50,927 nucleotides of DNA from Ruminococcus sp. AF41-9 (GTDB lineage Bacteria > Bacillota > Clostridia > Lachnospirales > Lachnospiraceae), in NCBI RefSeq assembly GCF_003477525.1, contig NZ_QUDO01000028.1, forward strand, positions 1 to 50,927. Reading direction: 5' to 3'. A program made the translations under genes and the position numbers. The notes under the pieces were generated by a model that made no database searches, was not told where the DNA came from, and saw only the letters and a program-made list of their open reading frames with translations. This document shows, piece after piece, positions 1 to 8,040 of this stretch (position 1 is its first letter; each line of letters opens with the position of its first letter).

Positions 1-68
1 ATAAATGTACAAAATTAAACAATATAAACTATAAAAATGTACAAAATTAAACAATATAAACTATAAAA
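1..68. repeat. 32-bp tandem direct repeat, AT-rich
   Basis: Two complete copies of a 32-bp AT-rich unit lie head to tail, and a third begins at about position 69 and diverges after a few bases. The motif ATGTAC recurs at 5 and 37, with ATGTGG at 69. The repeat is upstream of the exporter gene at 171. No function is evident; it may continue to the left of the window. Confidence 0.7.
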
Positions 69-170
69 ATGTGGAAATAGTTAAAACAAGTTGAAAATAT
101 AAACAATCGATGTTAAAGTTTACTCAACAAAACGAAACAAAAGTTTATAAAAGTTTAAAGGAGCGATTCT

Positions 171-935
171 ATGCAGACATCCAGAGATTATTTGCATATT
201 TTTCTTGATATGGGTGAGGCACTGTTAAACAGCGGTGCGGAGATTTTTCGGGTAGAGGATACGTTGAACCGAATGGGCTATGCCTGCGGTGCTGTGCAGA
301 TGAATGTTTTTGTAATCACATCCAGTATCGTTATTACGATGGAATTCCCGGGAGAAGGAGCACGGACACAGACTCGTCGGATCAGAGAGAACGGCGGAAA
401 TGATTTTACCAAATTAGAGCAGTTGAATGACCTGAGTCGCCACTTCTGCAATCATCCTGTCCCTGCAGCGGAGCTTCAGAGGGAGTTTGATAAAATTAAC
501 ATAAATAAGACGAAGCCGCTTTGGAAACTTCTGGGAAGTATTCTGGCAGCATGCAGTTTTGCTCTTTTTTATGGCGGAAGTATTCCGGATGCTGTTGCAG
601 CAGGACTTGGTGCTGTGCTGATTTGGGGATTACAGCAGTATTTTCGCCCGGTGTGTATGAATGAAGTGACTTTTCAGTTTGCGGCGTCTTTTCTTACCGG
701 CGGAGCAATCTGTGGATTTAACTTGCTGTGTCCATTTCTTCATATGGATAAGATTATGATTGGTGACATTATGCTTTTGATTCCGGGATTGATGTCAACA
801 AACGCGATCCGGGATGTGCTGATTGGCGATACACTTTCCGGAATTATCCGTCTGATCGCTGCTTTGCTCCTTGCGGCGGCACTGGCGCTTGGATTTATGG
901 GGGCAATTATTTTATTTGGGAGGCTTGGGCTTTGA
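171..935 (+). CDS. Threonine/serine exporter, ThrE/DUF1212 half (ThrE_1)
   Basis: This 254-residue protein matches the N-terminal half of ThrE-type threonine/serine exporters (DUF1212). It has a soluble first part of about 110 residues with the typical opening (GEALLNSGAEIFRVEDTL), followed by several hydrophobic membrane segments from about residue 115. In Firmicutes ThrE is often split into a DUF1212 protein and a smaller DUF3815 protein that work together to export small amino acids across the membrane. The DUF3815 partner follows directly, its start overlapping this stop. The start codon at 171 sits about 7 nt after AAAGGAG. The family assignment is confident. The true substrate is not shown by the sequence. 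Confidence 0.88.
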   Translation: MQTSRDYLHIFLDMGEALLNSGAEIFRVEDTLNRMGYACGAVQMNVFVITSSIVITMEFPGEGARTQTRRIRENGGNDFTKLEQLNDLSRHFCNHPVPAAELQREFDKININKTKPLWKLLGSILAACSFALFYGGSIPDAVAAGLGAVLIWGLQQYFRPVCMNEVTFQFAASFLTGGAICGFNLLCPFLHMDKIMIGDIMLLIPGLMSTNAIRDVLIGDTLSGIIRLIAALLLAAALALGFMGAIILFGRLGL

Positions 936-1377
936 GTGCAGCAACCATTATGCAATTGATTACCGGAGCCATTGGCTCTATGGGATTTGGAATCCTTTTT
1001 CATATGAAAAGAAATATTTGCCTCTGGCAGCAGCCGGTGGCTTTCTTAGCTGGTTGGTGTTCCTGCTGGGAAAAGGATTTTGGGGAAATATTTTTCTTCC
1101 GACGCTGCTGGCTGGTTTTCTTGCGGATGTGTATGCGGAAATTCTTGCAAGGCTCTGTAAAGAAACGTCCACTTCTTTTTTTGTTACTTCCGTAATCCCA
1201 CTGATTCCTGGAAGTACGCTTTATTATTGCATGAACAGCATTGTGGAAGGAAATACAGCTCAAGCGCTGGGATATGGACGGGATACCTTTCTTTTTGCCT
1301 TTGGAATTGCAGCAGGAATGAGCATTGCATGGTCGATTTGTTACTTTCTGAGAAGTGTGAGGAAAAAGCAGAACTGA
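932..1377 (+). pseudogene. Threonine/serine exporter second half (DUF3815), frameshifted
   Basis: This is the expected partner of the upstream DUF1212 protein. The first 26 or so codons, read from a TTG at 932 (SAATIMQLITGAIGSMGFG), are in one frame. The rest of the protein, from KYLPLAAAGG to the stop at 1377, is in another. Frames meet in a short run of A at 1007-1010; one more A there would give a continuous product of about 148 residues with four to five membrane helices. It is therefore a one-base deletion, either real or a base-calling error. The TTG overlaps the stop of the previous gene, so the two were translationally coupled. Without a correction the exporter would lack its second half. 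Confidence 0.8.
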
Positions 1378-1414
1378 TCCGGCAAAAATATGTGCTGCCC
1401 ACGAATGACAAATT

Positions 1415-1560
1415 ATTACTGTCTGCTTCGTTCACAGTAATATAACAATAAGTTACTGTTCACTCCGTTCTCAGTAACACGCTTCGCGATGCACAGAATT
1501 TATGCTAATCGCATAAATTCGCGCTGTATGTCTCGGGATAGTGGCGTGTGAACAGTAACC
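1415..1560. repeat. Cluster of 27-bp dyad repeats around a stable hairpin
   Basis: Two 27-bp palindromic units lie at 1415-1441 (ATTACTG...CAGTAAT) and 1452-1478 (GTTACTG...CAGTAAC). A third half-site, GTGAACAGTAAC, ends at 1559 and pairs with the left arm at 1452. Between them is a perfect hairpin, GAATTTATGC/GCATAAATTC, around 1498-1522. Copies of the 27-bp unit recur at 12743 (the exact reverse complement), 18194 and 19837, always between genes. This looks like a dispersed intergenic palindrome family of the genome. Confidence 0.75.
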
Positions 1561-1651
1561 AGAAATATGCAGGCTGGAAAAATGCAGTAGAACAGGTATT
1601 GCATAAATAAGAATGGCAGTGCTATAATCTATAACAGAATATCGCACGAAG

Positions 1652-1700
1652 AAGAGCAGATATTACACCAATGTGCCAGGTGTAGTAGCTGCTCTTTTGC
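1652..1700 (+). terminator. Stem-loop with U-rich end (terminator-like)
   Basis: AAGAGCAG at 1652-1659 pairs with CTGCTCTT at 1689-1696, with an inner stem TTACACC/GGTGTAG and a short loop, followed by T-rich sequence. It would end transcription arriving from the exporter genes about 275 nt upstream. The long two-part stem is unusual, so a small structured RNA is also possible. Confidence 0.5.
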
Positions 1701-1842
1701 TTTATAAAAAATATTCAATATAAAAGCTGTATTTGTGAGATTTAGAGTGTTTGAAGATTCCAAGTCTATGTCTATGAAATAATGCGTATTTTTATGCAGG
1801 AAAGTTTTACTTGCGAAGAAAAAGTATCACAATCGATGCTCA

Positions 1843-2043
1843 GCTCAGAAATATTTTTATTTTCCGTGCATTTGCAGGGATCTTAGATATTCTTAGTTCT
1901 CAAAAAACTGCGTTATGAGAATCCAGAGACACTGTCTGAGCGTAGCGAGTTTGGCTCTGGATTCTCATGGTTTTAGCAGCTTTTTGAGGACTTAGAATAT
2001 CTTAGGTCCCGAAACCGCACGGAAAATAAAAATATTTCTGAGC
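1843..2043. repeat. 201-bp long inverted repeat (giant hairpin)
   Basis: The outer arms, 27 bp at 1843-1869 and 2017-2043, are perfect reverse complements. The inner arms pair with few mismatches: the GGGATCTTAGATATTC side against GAATATCTTAGGTCCC, then ATGAGAATCCAGAG against CTCTGGATTCTCAT. The central loop of about 27 nt contains GAGCGTAGCGAG. No gene lies inside; short reading frames on either strand are by-products of the palindrome. It sits just upstream of the promoter at 2094. It may be a MITE-like element or a bidirectional transcription barrier. Confidence 0.8.
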
Positions 2044-2093
2044 GTCCCTTTATAATATAAAAATAAACGTTTTCAAAAAATGCAAAAAAGGGA

Positions 2094-2122
2094 TTGACAA
2101 ACCAAAATAAAGATTGTATAGT
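2094..2122 (+). promoter_or_regulatory. SigA-type promoter of the esterase/amino acid transporter operon
   Basis: TTGACA at 2094-2099 and TATAGT at 2117-2122 are separated by 17 bp, an almost perfect vegetative promoter. Transcription would begin near 2129, about 70 nt before the start of the GDSL gene. Confidence 0.8.
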
Positions 2123-2198
2123 ATTCCTATCAAATAGATATGAAAACAGGAGAAGCAAAAACCTGTATCAAAAAAATTAGTTAAGAAGGTGACAAGAC

Positions 2199-2819
2199 AT
2201 GAAACAAATCTTATGTTTCGGCGATTCCAATACATACGGTTTAATCCCGGGAACTACTAATCAGAGATATGGATGGGGCACCCGCTGGACCAGCATCCTG
2301 GATGACAAAGTAAGAACAAAAGGCTACAGAGTAATCGAAGAAGGTCTTTGTGGAAGAACTACAGTATTCGACGATCCATTCCGTACAGAAAGAAGAGGAA
2401 CAGAAATGCTTCCTGCAATCCTTGAGAGCCACAGACCAGTAGATACCATCGTCCTCATGCTTGGCACCAACGACTGTAAAAGCGTATACAGCGCAACCCC
2501 GGAAGTCATCGGACAGGGAATCGAACAGCTCCTCAACCAGATCAACACCGTAAATCCGGATGCCAAAATTCTTCTGGTATCTCCAATCTATCTTGGAGAA
2601 CGGATCTGGGAAGAAAACTTCGATCCGGAATTCGATAAGAGATCCAGAGAAGTATCCCTGAACCTCCACCGGGTATATGAGAAAATTGCAAAAGCAAGAA
2701 ACATTTCCTATTTACAGGCTTCCGCCTATGCGCAGCCGGGCGAAGCAGATCAGGAACATCTGGATGAATATGGACATAAAAAACTTGCAGATGCAATTTA
2801 TGAAAAACTCGCCTGCTAA
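2199..2819 (+). CDS. SGNH/GDSL-family hydrolase (arylesterase-like)
   Basis: A 206-residue cytoplasmic hydrolase of the SGNH/GDSL superfamily, which cleaves ester bonds of small or acylated substrates. Block I is GDSNTYG near residue 8 with the nucleophilic serine. Block III is GTNDCK near residue 95. The C-terminal Asp/His pair lies in LDEYGHKK near residue 191. There is no signal peptide. The ribosome site AAGAAGG precedes the ATG. It is the first gene after a strong promoter and is followed 26 nt later by an amino acid ABC transporter, suggesting one transcript. Its substrate, and why it is paired with the transporter, cannot be read from the sequence. Confidence 0.88.
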   Translation: MKQILCFGDSNTYGLIPGTTNQRYGWGTRWTSILDDKVRTKGYRVIEEGLCGRTTVFDDPFRTERRGTEMLPAILESHRPVDTIVLMLGTNDCKSVYSATPEVIGQGIEQLLNQINTVNPDAKILLVSPIYLGERIWEENFDPEFDKRSREVSLNLHRVYEKIAKARNISYLQASAYAQPGEADQEHLDEYGHKKLADAIYEKLAC

Positions 2820-2845
2820 AGGTCAGAGAAGGAGAAAACGTAACC

Positions 2846-3505
2846 ATGAACTTTGAATTTATCCGCGAACAGACACCTCTTTATATAGAAGCTGCGAAGC
2901 TCACTCTTCACATGGCAGTGATCGGCGTGATCCTCGCAATCATCGTAGGACTTGTCTGTAGCATGATCAAGTATTTCAGGATTCCGGTACTTCGCCAGAT
3001 CGTGGAATGCTACATAGAATTATCGAGAAACACCCCACTGCTGATACAGTTATTCTTCCTGTACTTCGGTCTTCCAAAAATCGGAATCGTACTCAGCTCC
3101 GAACAATGTGCAATTTCGGGTCTGGCATTCCTGGGTGGCAGCTACATGGCAGAGGCTTTCCGAAGTGGTCTGGACAATGTTCCACCGATTCAGGTAGAAT
3201 CCGCATTAAGTCTCGGAATGAGCAACCGCCAGGTATTTACAAACATCATCCTGCCACAGGCAGTGTCTAATTCTATTCCTGCATTCTGTGCCAATGCAAT
3301 CTTTCTTATCAAAGAAACTTCCGTATTCAGTGCAGTAGCACTTGCAGATCTGATGTTTGTGACTAAAGACTTAATTGGAATTTATTACAAAACAGATGAA
3401 GCCCTGATGATGCTGGTAATCGCATATCTGATCATACTTTTACCGATCTCACTGATCTGTTCATTTGTAGAAAGGAGAGTCCGCTATGCAGAATATGGGG
3501 ATTGA
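2846..3505 (+). CDS. Polar amino acid ABC transporter permease (first of two)
   Basis: A 219-residue integral membrane permease of the His/Glu/Gln/Arg/opine (PAAT) family, which forms half of the transmembrane channel of an amino acid importer. It has about five hydrophobic segments. The inner-membrane-complex motif (SALSLGMSNRQVFTNIILPQ), near residues 117-136, contacts the ATPase. The ELSRNTPLLIQLFFLYFGLP stretch is typical of the family. The start ATG follows GAGAAGGAGA. The next permease begins 20 nt before this stop, so the two are translated as a coupled pair, consistent with a heterodimeric channel. Confidence 0.93.
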   Translation: MNFEFIREQTPLYIEAAKLTLHMAVIGVILAIIVGLVCSMIKYFRIPVLRQIVECYIELSRNTPLLIQLFFLYFGLPKIGIVLSSEQCAISGLAFLGGSYMAEAFRSGLDNVPPIQVESALSLGMSNRQVFTNIILPQAVSNSIPAFCANAIFLIKETSVFSAVALADLMFVTKDLIGIYYKTDEALMMLVIAYLIILLPISLICSFVERRVRYAEYGD

Positions 3506-4163
3506 GGTTCTTTTCAAAGGAATCAACTCATTAAGACTCTGGCAAGGCTTGTGGGTAACAATAAGAATCGCACTGATTTCCATGGTGTTTTCCATTATCC
3601 TTGGATTTCTTCTCGGAATGGTAATGAACATTCCAAATAAAATAATCAAATTTATCTGTCGTATTTACCTTGAGATTGTAAGAATCATGCCACAGCTGGT
3701 GCTTTTGTTTCTGGTATATTTCGGAGCAGCCAAGCATCTGGGAATGAACCTTACCGGTGAGACAGCAGCAGTAATCGTATTTACCTTTTGGGGAACCGCA
3801 GAGATGGGAGACCTGGTGCGAAGCGCACTGATCTCCATTCCGAAACATCAGTACGACAGCGGATACGGACTTGGATTAAGCAAATGGCAGGTGTATCTTT
3901 ACATCATCCTTCCGCAGACTATCCGAAGACTTCTTCCTTCCGCAGTCAACCTTCTCACCCGAATGATCAAGACTACTTCACTGGTAGCTTTGATCGGAGT
4001 CGTAGAAGTATTAAAAGTAGGAAAGCAGATCATAGATGCATCCCGATATACAAACCCGACAGCGGCTCTCTGGGTATACGGAGCAGTATTCTGTATGTAT
4101 TTTATCATATGTTTTCCGTTCTCCAGACTCTCCAGAGTCTTGGAAAAGAAGTTCGCAGACTAA
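3486..4163 (+). CDS. Polar amino acid ABC transporter permease (second of two)
   Basis: A 225-residue PAAT-family permease and the likely heterodimer partner of the permease before it. It has the same layout of membrane segments, the EIVRIMPQLVLLFLVYFG stretch, and a coupling-loop motif (YGLGLSKWQVYLYIILPQ) near residues 119-136. It overlaps the previous gene by 20 nt and is followed 19 nt later by the ATPase gene. Sequence alone does not decide the substrate. Confidence 0.93.
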   Translation: MQNMGIEVLFKGINSLRLWQGLWVTIRIALISMVFSIILGFLLGMVMNIPNKIIKFICRIYLEIVRIMPQLVLLFLVYFGAAKHLGMNLTGETAAVIVFTFWGTAEMGDLVRSALISIPKHQYDSGYGLGLSKWQVYLYIILPQTIRRLLPSAVNLLTRMIKTTSLVALIGVVEVLKVGKQIIDASRYTNPTAALWVYGAVFCMYFIICFPFSRLSRVLEKKFAD

Positions 4164-4182
4164 TAGAAATGAGGATAAATGA

Positions 4183-4938
4183 ATGGGACAGCCGATTTTA
4201 GAAGTAGAGCATTTAAAAAAATCATATGTAAACAATGTTCCTATTCTGGATGATGTTTCTTTCTCCATGCAAAAAGGAGAAGTGGTAGTAATCGTAGGAC
4301 CTTCCGGATGTGGAAAAAGTACCTTTCTGCGATGTATCAACCGCCTAGAGGGAATTGACAGCGGTGTGCTGAAACTCGATGGCGTAAGCTACGAAAAAGA
4401 AAAAAAGAATATCAGTAAAGTCAGAGAGAAGATCGGAATGGTTTTCCAGAGCTACGATCTTTTCCCGAATATGACAATTTTAAATAACCTTCTTCTGGCA
4501 CCACTGAAAGTACAGAAAAGAAATAAAGAAGAAGTGAAGAAAGAGGCCGAACAGCTTCTGGACAGAGTTGGACTTCTGGATAAGAAAGACAACTATCCAA
4601 GACAGCTTTCCGGTGGTCAGAAACAGCGAGTTGCCATTGTACGTGCCATGCTGATGCATCCGGAGATCATGCTTCTGGATGAGATCACAGCAGCTCTTGA
4701 CCCGGAGATGGTAAGAGAAGTACTTCAGGTAGTTCTGGAACTTGCAAAAACAGGAATGACCATGCTGATCGTCACACATGAGATGGAATTTGCCAGATCT
4801 GTAGCAGACAGAGTGATCTTCATGGATAAAGGGAATATTGTAGAAGAGAATACTCCGGAGCAGTTTTTTGACAATCCACAGACAGACAGAGCAAAACAGT
4901 TTCTGAACAGTTTCCATTATGAAACAGTGAAAAAATAA
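4183..4938 (+). CDS. Polar amino acid ABC transporter ATP-binding protein
   Basis: A 251-residue ABC ATPase (GlnQ/HisP-like) that powers the importer formed with the two upstream permeases. Visible motifs are Walker A GPSGCGKS near residue 39, the Q-loop in [10 protein letters not shown], the signature LSGGQKQR near residue 143, Walker B IMLLDE followed by ITAALDP (proline is usual where this has isoleucine), and the switch histidine in VTHEM. The family resemblance and operon position make the assignment secure. Confidence 0.95.
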   Translation: MGQPILEVEHLKKSYVNNVPILDDVSFSMQKGEVVVIVGPSGCGKSTFLRCINRLEGIDSGVLKLDGVSYEKEKKNISKVREKIGMVFQSYDLFPNMTILNNLLLAPLKVQKRNKEEVKKEAEQLLDRVGLLDKKDNYPRQLSGGQKQRVAIVRAMLMHPEIMLLDEITAALDPEMVREVLQVVLELAKTGMTMLIVTHEMEFARSVADRVIFMDKGNIVEENTPEQFFDNPQTDRAKQFLNSFHYETVKK

Positions 4939-5078
4939 CAGTGAAAAATAAAATATAAGAATATTGTATAAATTCTGAAATGAGTCATAATAACCTGGCT
5001 GACAGCAGGATACGACAACAGATAGTTATAAAAATTATTATAAAATCAAAATATTTTTTAAATATGGAGGAAAAGGAC

Positions 5079-6095
5079 ATGAAGAAAAAAGTATTAGCAG
5101 TTTTATTAGCAACAGGTGTGGCAGCAACAACACTTCTTGGAGGAAGTATTCTTGTAAGTGCAGCAGATGATGGTGGAAACACTGCACAGGCCCGTACTCT
5201 GGATGAGATCAAAGAAGATGGAACAATCAAGATCGGTGTATTCAGCGACAAGAACCCATTCGGATATGTAGATGAAAACGGTGAGGTTCAGGGCTATGAT
5301 GTTTATTTTGGTAAGAGACTTGCAAAAGACCTTCTCGGAAGCGAAGATGATGTAGAGTTTACTTATGTAGAAGCTGCAAGCCGTGTAGAATATCTTCAGT
5401 CTGCAAAAGTTGATGTAATTCTTGCAAACTTTACAGTAACAGATGACAGAGCAGAGAAAGTAGACTTCGCGCTTCCATATATGAAAGTAGCTCTTGGTGT
5501 TGTTTCTCCTGATGATGCACTGATCACAGATGTAAAAGATCTGGAAGGTAAGAAACTGATTGTTGTAAAAGGTACAACAGCAGAAACATACTTCACAGAC
5601 AACTATCCGGACATTGAACTTGTAAAATATGATGAATATCAGGAAGCATATGATGCACTTCTTGATGGCAGAGGAGATGCATTCTCTACAGACAACACAG
5701 AGGTACTTGCATGGGCTCAGCAGAATGAAGGATTCTCTGTAGGAATCGAATCCCTTGGCGACATCGACACAATCGCACCTGCTGTACAGAAAGGCAACAC
5801 AGACCTTCTGAACGCAATCAACGATGAAATCAAATCTCTGGCAGACGAGCAGTTCTTCCATGCAGACTTCGAAGAAACTCTGAAACCAGTTTACGGCGAT
5901 AACATTGATCCGGAAGACCTGGTTGTTGAAGGTGGTGTTGTGGACAGCGAAGAAGCTTCCGATGATGCAGAAGCAGAGACAACAGAAGATGCTGATGCAG
6001 CAGAAACAACAGATGCAGATTCAACATCCGATGATACAGAAGACGCAGAAACAACAGAAGAACCTGAAGAAACAGAAGCAGCAGACGCTGAATAA
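5079..6095 (+). CDS. Amino acid ABC transporter substrate-binding protein with acidic tail
   Basis: An exported family 3 solute-binding protein of 338 residues (SBP_bac_3), the receptor of the preceding importer. The ATG at 5079, eight nt after GGAGG, is preferred over an upstream in-frame ATG with no ribosome site. Residues 1-28 form a signal peptide ending in LVSA. There is no lipobox cysteine, although Gram-positive binding proteins are normally lipid-anchored. The binding domain runs to about residue 285 (TIKIGVFSDKNPFGYVDENG near residue 45, ILANFTVTDDRAEKVDF near 110). It ends in about 50 residues made almost entirely of Glu, Asp, Thr, Ala and Ser, a low-complexity tail that is unusual for the family. 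Confidence 0.9.
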   Translation: MKKKVLAVLLATGVAATTLLGGSILVSAADDGGNTAQARTLDEIKEDGTIKIGVFSDKNPFGYVDENGEVQGYDVYFGKRLAKDLLGSEDDVEFTYVEAASRVEYLQSAKVDVILANFTVTDDRAEKVDFALPYMKVALGVVSPDDALITDVKDLEGKKLIVVKGTTAETYFTDNYPDIELVKYDEYQEAYDALLDGRGDAFSTDNTEVLAWAQQNEGFSVGIESLGDIDTIAPAVQKGNTDLLNAINDEIKSLADEQFFHADFEETLKPVYGDNIDPEDLVVEGGVVDSEEASDDAEAETTEDADAAETTDADSTSDDTEDAETTEEPEETEAADAE

Positions 6096-6134
6096 TATAG
6101 GAAATATAAATTGATATTCTCATAAGTATTGATT

Positions 6135-6295
6135 TATAGCGATCCTCTAAAATAACGCATCTTAATCCAGTCCATCAGAGGGTGAAATCCTGCGTCAGAT
6201 ATCTTTGCCGTGCGTCAGCACGCCTGCAGATATCTTCCTTGTCTTTCACCCTCTGCTGAACTGTCTTAAATGCATTATTTACGAGGATTGCTATA
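6135..6295. repeat. 161-bp long imperfect inverted repeat
   Basis: The arms starting TATAGCGATCCTC at 6135 and ending GAGGATTGCTATA at 6295 pair along most of their length. Paired blocks include CAGAGGGTGAAA with TTTCACCCTCTG and AGATATCT with AGATATCT. Its sequence differs from the palindrome at 1843, but it has the same design and also lies between genes. No gene is seen inside. It could be a MITE-like element or a transcript-end structure. Confidence 0.75.
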
Positions 6296-6305
6296 GAAAC
6301 AAGAC

Positions 6306-6352
6306 GAGATGCATTCCATGGGATTTATTCCTTACGGAGTGCATCTCTTTTT
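6306..6352 (+). terminator. Rho-independent terminator of the amino acid transporter operon
   Basis: GAGATGCATTCC at 6306 pairs with GGAGTGCATCTC ending at 6347, followed by TTTTT. It lies about 210 nt after the binding-protein gene, beyond the long inverted repeat. Confidence 0.75.
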
Positions 6353-6427
6353 GGTAGTGTAACTGTGAACGTACTGAACAGTTATATTATTTTTTGCAAA
6401 TGAAGTTGTATGTGGGATTTGGTTTGC

Positions 6428-7282
6428 CTAAGATGCAGAAACTAATTCATTCAAAGAATGGAACGAATATCCCATTTCTTCCCATTTACTTAACAGTTCA
6501 TCTAATATCTGTGCATTGGTGGAGGATGTGCTGTGCAGCAGGACAATGGCTCCGGGATGAATTCTTTTTGTAAGTTTTGCGATTGCTTCCTGCGGGTCAG
6601 GCTGGTTATCCTGATACCAGTCCACATAGGCAAGGCTCCAGAAGAACGTATGATATCCCATTTCTTTCGCCATAGACAGATTCAGTGTACTGTAAATCCC
6701 CTGTGGCGGGCGGTAAAATTTGGTCATTTCTTTTCCGGTGATCTCTTTATAAATTTCTTCCACACCGGATAATTCCTTCTGAAAAGATTTCTGCGTGGAA
6801 ATCTTTGACATATCCGGATGCGTCATCGTATGGTTTCCGACCGTGTGGCCTTCTGCTTCCATCCGCCTGATCAGGTCCTGATTCTCAGAAATAAAATTCC
6901 CGACAACAAAAAAGACAGCCGGAGCCTGATGCTTTTTCAATGCATCCAGAATCGCAGGTGTATTTCCATTTTCATATCCGGCATCAAAGGTAAGATAGAG
7001 TTTCTTTTCCTCTGTATTTTCGGCAAAGAAGGCATCATACTGGGATAATTCTTCGATGGTGGCATTTCCTACAGGGCGTTTCCCTTCTTCCTGAAAACTG
7101 AGTCCCCAGCTTGAACTCTGGGAAGAGGAGGGCAGTGCCTGCTGGTTCCGGGTGTAATGAGAAACAATTTTTCCGGCAGCAGAACCGATGCAGGCGGCAG
7201 CGCAGAATAAGAGAAGGATTCTGGCGGATTTTACAGAGCAGAATCTGGTAAAAGAGGATATGTATTTATATTTCTGTTTCAT
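6428..7282 (-). CDS. pdaA: Polysaccharide deacetylase, PdaA-type (spore cortex muramic delta-lactam)
   Basis: A 284-residue membrane-anchored member of the NodB-fold deacetylases. One hydrophobic segment lies near residues 20-40. The catalytic domain has LTFDAGYENG with the metal-binding aspartate near residue 100, the histidine motif NHTMTHPDM near 150, RPPQGIYS near 193 and HPGAIVLLHS near 243. These and the length fit PdaA, which removes the N-acetyl group from muramic acid during delta-lactam formation in spore cortex peptidoglycan. This implies a spore-former. It is read away from the repeat RNA locus, whose terminator lies about 140 nt upstream. Confidence 0.85.
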   Translation of the reverse strand: MKQKYKYISSFTRFCSVKSARILLLFCAAACIGSAAGKIVSHYTRNQQALPSSSQSSSWGLSFQEEGKRPVGNATIEELSQYDAFFAENTEEKKLYLTFDAGYENGNTPAILDALKKHQAPAVFFVVGNFISENQDLIRRMEAEGHTVGNHTMTHPDMSKISTQKSFQKELSGVEEIYKEITGKEMTKFYRPPQGIYSTLNLSMAKEMGYHTFFWSLAYVDWYQDNQPDPQEAIAKLTKRIHPGAIVLLHSTSSTNAQILDELLSKWEEMGYSFHSLNELVSAS

Positions 7283-7417
7283 AGGGATGTGAACCTCGGG
7301 AGACTGATATTATTATTAATATATGAAGGAAAAGGAGAAAAATGCAAATACCATGGAAACAAACAGAAGTAAAGATAAAAGATATAAAGATATGGCGGGA
7401 TATAACAGGGAAAATGC

Positions 7418-7456
7418 AAAAGAAAAGAGCCATCAGTTTATTTTCTACTGTGGCTC
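7418..7456 (-). terminator. Rho-independent terminator at the end of the repeat RNA
   Basis: On the minus strand GAGCCACAG pairs with CTGATGGCTC, followed by TTTTCTTTT. Stem arms are at 7427-7436 and 7448-7456. It closes the tandem-repeat unit and separates it from pdaA. Confidence 0.75.
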
Positions 7457-7999
7457 CTGCTATGATTCTGTATCCAATGGATGATACCTCGCTTTCTTTG
7501 AAGTTTTATGTAAGATAGATAAAATCAAATGTTTCGTTTACTGTCCCATTGGTCCGTACCTTCCTTGTTTTACTTTTTGAGGAATGTTTCATGTTTGAGT
7601 TGAAATAGGGTAAATCGTTAAGTTCTCATCGGACTGTACCTTCGTTATATTGATGAATTGTTACGTTTTAAAAATAGGGTAAATCGTTACTGTTTCATTG
7701 GACTGTACCTTCCTTGTATTGATTGAATGTTGCGTTTTAAAAATAAGGTAAATCGTTAAGTTTTCATTGGACTGTACCTTCCTTAGATTAATAGGAACTT
7801 CTTATAAAACTTATTTGGATTTCAAGCTTTAAGTTCTTGGTGGTCCGTACCTGCCTTTCTTAAATTATGAATCACGATTGTGAAAACCTGTTATTCTGGT
7901 GGTCTGTACCTCGCTTTCTTAAATTATAAAGAAGAAGTTATGTTTTCGGTGGTCTCACTCCTTTTCTTTTTTTTATTTTCTTAATCCCTTTTGTTTTAT
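7418..7999 (-). ncRNA. Candidate non-coding RNA of eight imperfect tandem repeats
   Basis: On the minus strand a consensus promoter and a hairpin-plus-U terminator bracket about 580 nt with no credible gene. Eight copies of a box of about 14 nt recur every 51-80 nt, with plus-strand units starting near 7465, 7545, 7625, 7694, 7763, 7836, 7896 and 7947. On the RNA strand the box reads roughly GGTACRGWCCAATG (best copies 7694-7780) or GGTACRGACCACC (7836-7915). Three units also share a second conserved block, AACGATTTACC. Units near the promoter are shorter and more diverged. I recognise no known RNA family. Sponge RNA, protein-binding RNA and tandem small RNAs are all possible. Confidence 0.6.
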
Positions 8000-8005
8000 G
8001 AGCTT

Positions 8006-8034
8006 ACTATAACAGATAATGATTGGGATGTCAA
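8006..8034 (-). promoter_or_regulatory. SigA-type promoter of the repeat RNA
   Basis: Read on the minus strand, TTGACA (8034-8029) and TATAGT (8011-8006) are exactly 17 bp apart. The predicted start near 7999 is just ahead of the first repeat box. There is no comparable signal on the plus strand. Confidence 0.75.
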
Positions 8035-8040
8035 GTATAA

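Noticed and set aside
5106..5861. Long minus-strand frame of 251 codons opposite the binding protein
   Set aside because: Cys/Ile/Phe-rich translation with no family features. It mirrors the codon pattern of the well-supported plus-strand gene.
7440..7980. CRISPR array
   Set aside because: The conserved box is short (about 14 nt) and imperfect, intervals vary from 51 to 80 nt, and intervals themselves are partly similar to each other. No cas genes are near.
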